From: Bacillus sp. 103mf
GTDB lineage: Bacteria; Bacillota; Bacilli; Bacillales; Bacillaceae_G
Reading direction: 5' to 3'
Length of the DNA stretch: 64,000 nt
Assembly: GCF_900116295.1 (NCBI RefSeq)
Contig: NZ_FPAF01000008.1
Location: 62,001 to 126,000 of the forward strand
Shown here: positions 63,208-64,000 of the stretch, piece by piece
Layout: the number at the start of each line of letters is the position of its first letter
Position numbering within the stretch: position 1 is the first letter of the stretch
The notes under the pieces: generated by a model
Seen by the model: the letters and a program-made list of their open reading frames with translations, nothing else
What the model was told of the DNA's origin: nothing
The model's database searches: none
Translations under genes and position numbers: made by a program

Positions 63208-63431
63208 TCACCAATCGGGCTTTTACGGGCAGTTATCCCCCACCTATCTTCTTTAGAAAAGCGGAAGCGGCTCGCTCAGAAGCGCAGGACGTTGGAGTCC
63301 CCGACAAAGAGGCGCTTTTCGCCTCGTCGGAAGGGGCAAAACAACCGGAGATTCTAGCCGCTAGAGCTGGACAACGCTTCTCTCTCAATCTTGAGGTGGG
63401 GGGCTTACTGCCCACAAATAGCCGGATAAAA
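63208..63431. repeat. Dispersed repeat R1, single-unit copy
   Basis: Strong match to 27780-28112: TTTTACGGGCAGTTATCCCC, CACCTATCTTCTTTAGAAAA, one unit from AGCGGAAGCGGCTCG to CTGGACAA (63260-63375), and the tail CTTGAGGTGGGGGGC...GATAAAA. The second unit present at 28 kb is missing here. ORFs within it are not genes. Confidence 0.82.
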
Positions 63432-63681
63432 ATTAGGTGTATCTGTGTTGCCTATCTAATTTCATAAAATAACCATTCGGATATGTGACCATTTTCCATT
63501 TAAACTAGAAACATTTCACACAACTATCCTGCACCTTTAGTGAAATAACAGAGTGTAGTTAATTTTAGTACATCTTTTTTATAAACATTAAACTTTTTTC
63601 AAAACAGTACAACTTTGTTTTAATTCAATAAAAACATAATTTGAGCTTCCTTGCGCTTTCTTTTATTTGCACCATTTATTT
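63432..63681. other. AT-rich intergenic segment
   Basis: About 250 nt downstream of the R1 repeat and of the partial gene at the edge. No ORF, terminator or promoter that I can support. Confidence 0.5.
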
Positions 63682-64000
63682 TTAACTATTAATATATGTA
63701 ACCACTTCATTTATATAACAATCTAAAGGTTGTCCAGAATCAACAATCAAATAATGAGAATCAGATGGTTTTTTACTATTTTCAACCCATTCCTTAAATA
63801 ATTCTTCTGATTCTACATACTGAATTTGACTAATCATTTGCTTCCGATTTTTTAATCGATTATCAATTTCTTGCATATCATTCAAATAACATTCCACATA
63901 TTTGTATTTTGCATGATGTTTCTTAGCCACAGCTGTCCCCTTCTCCACCATTTCTACATACAAACAAGGACTATCAAGTATCACATCATGCCCTTGTGAC
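63682..64000 (-). CDS. Partial AAA-type P-loop kinase-like protein (C-terminal part)
   Basis: The frame is open to the right edge: SQGHDVILDSPCLYVEMVEK..., then KYKYVECYLNDMQEIDNRLKNR. This is the pattern of AAA_33-type nucleoside/aminoglycoside kinase-like proteins (strand with VILDSP, then CYLND and RxxxR lid). The Walker A region is outside the window. GTG at 63984 within the visible part is not the likely start. Confidence 0.7.
   Translation of the reverse strand, partial: SQGHDVILDSPCLYVEMVEKGTAVAKKHHAKYKYVECYLNDMQEIDNRLKNRKQMISQIQYVESEELFKEWVENSKKPSDSHYLIVDSGQPLDCYINEVVTYINS

Overview
The window looks like chromosomal DNA of a Bacillus cereus group strain (B. cereus / B. thuringiensis type). 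It is AT-rich with strong AGGAGG-type ribosome sites, and it carries T-box aminoacyl-tRNA synthetase genes, a c-di-AMP-type riboswitch and dispersed B. cereus-type intergenic repeats. It also holds most of what I identify as the kurstakin lipopeptide operon. No rRNA, tRNA or CRISPR array was seen.

Layout. (1) 1-19365, minus strand: an MFS exporter followed by three NRPS genes (krsE-krsA-krsB-krsC, the last cut by the window edge). Adenylation pocket codes read Thr, (small, Gly expected), Ala, Ser, (unassigned, His expected), which matches the Thr-Gly-Ala-Ser-His start of kurstakin. The genes are visibly richer in GC than the rest. (2) 19.8-21.4 kb: a second histidyl-tRNA synthetase behind a short leader ORF with three consecutive His codons and mutually exclusive hairpins, which reads as a ribosome-mediated attenuator. 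(3) 21.4-31.7 kb: lipoprotein, SDR oxidoreductase, ABC exporter, a broken adaA-like gene, MBL hydrolase, Tyr phosphatase, acetyltransferase and Nudix genes. (4) 31.78-36.7 kb: an intact T-box-trpS gene next to a second T-box-trpS copy whose middle is replaced by about 3.1 kb of decaying accessory DNA (SMI1/KNR4 gene, phage remnant, broken membrane proteins). (5) 36.8-52.4 kb: dxr, GNAT, an orphan c-di-AMP riboswitch, CGNR regulator/MFS pair, a vat-vgb streptogramin resistance pair, CNNM transporter with MerR regulator, Lrp regulators, metal-site hydrolases and brnQ. (6) 52.9-57.2 kb: a compact alkylation-repair island (alkA, 2OG-Fe oxygenase, adaA, adaB/ogt, SPL-like radical SAM protein, Ada-type zinc protein) with a shared candidate operator and an odd 20-bp-periodic repeat upstream. 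(7) 57.2-59.5 kb: a MoxR/DUF58 operon whose third gene is broken beside the island. (8) 59.7-62.5 kb: thrS behind three near-identical tandem T-box leaders. (9) The right edge has a GNAT gene, a dispersed repeat and a partial P-loop kinase-like gene.

Three of the regulated tRNA synthetase loci (His, Trp, Thr) lie in this window and each uses a different leader arrangement. The most unusual items are the His-codon attenuator, the split trpS duplication around an immunity-like island, and the repair island with its putative AdaA sites. Starts were moved from the longest ORF to the best-spaced ribosome site wherever the sequence decided it.
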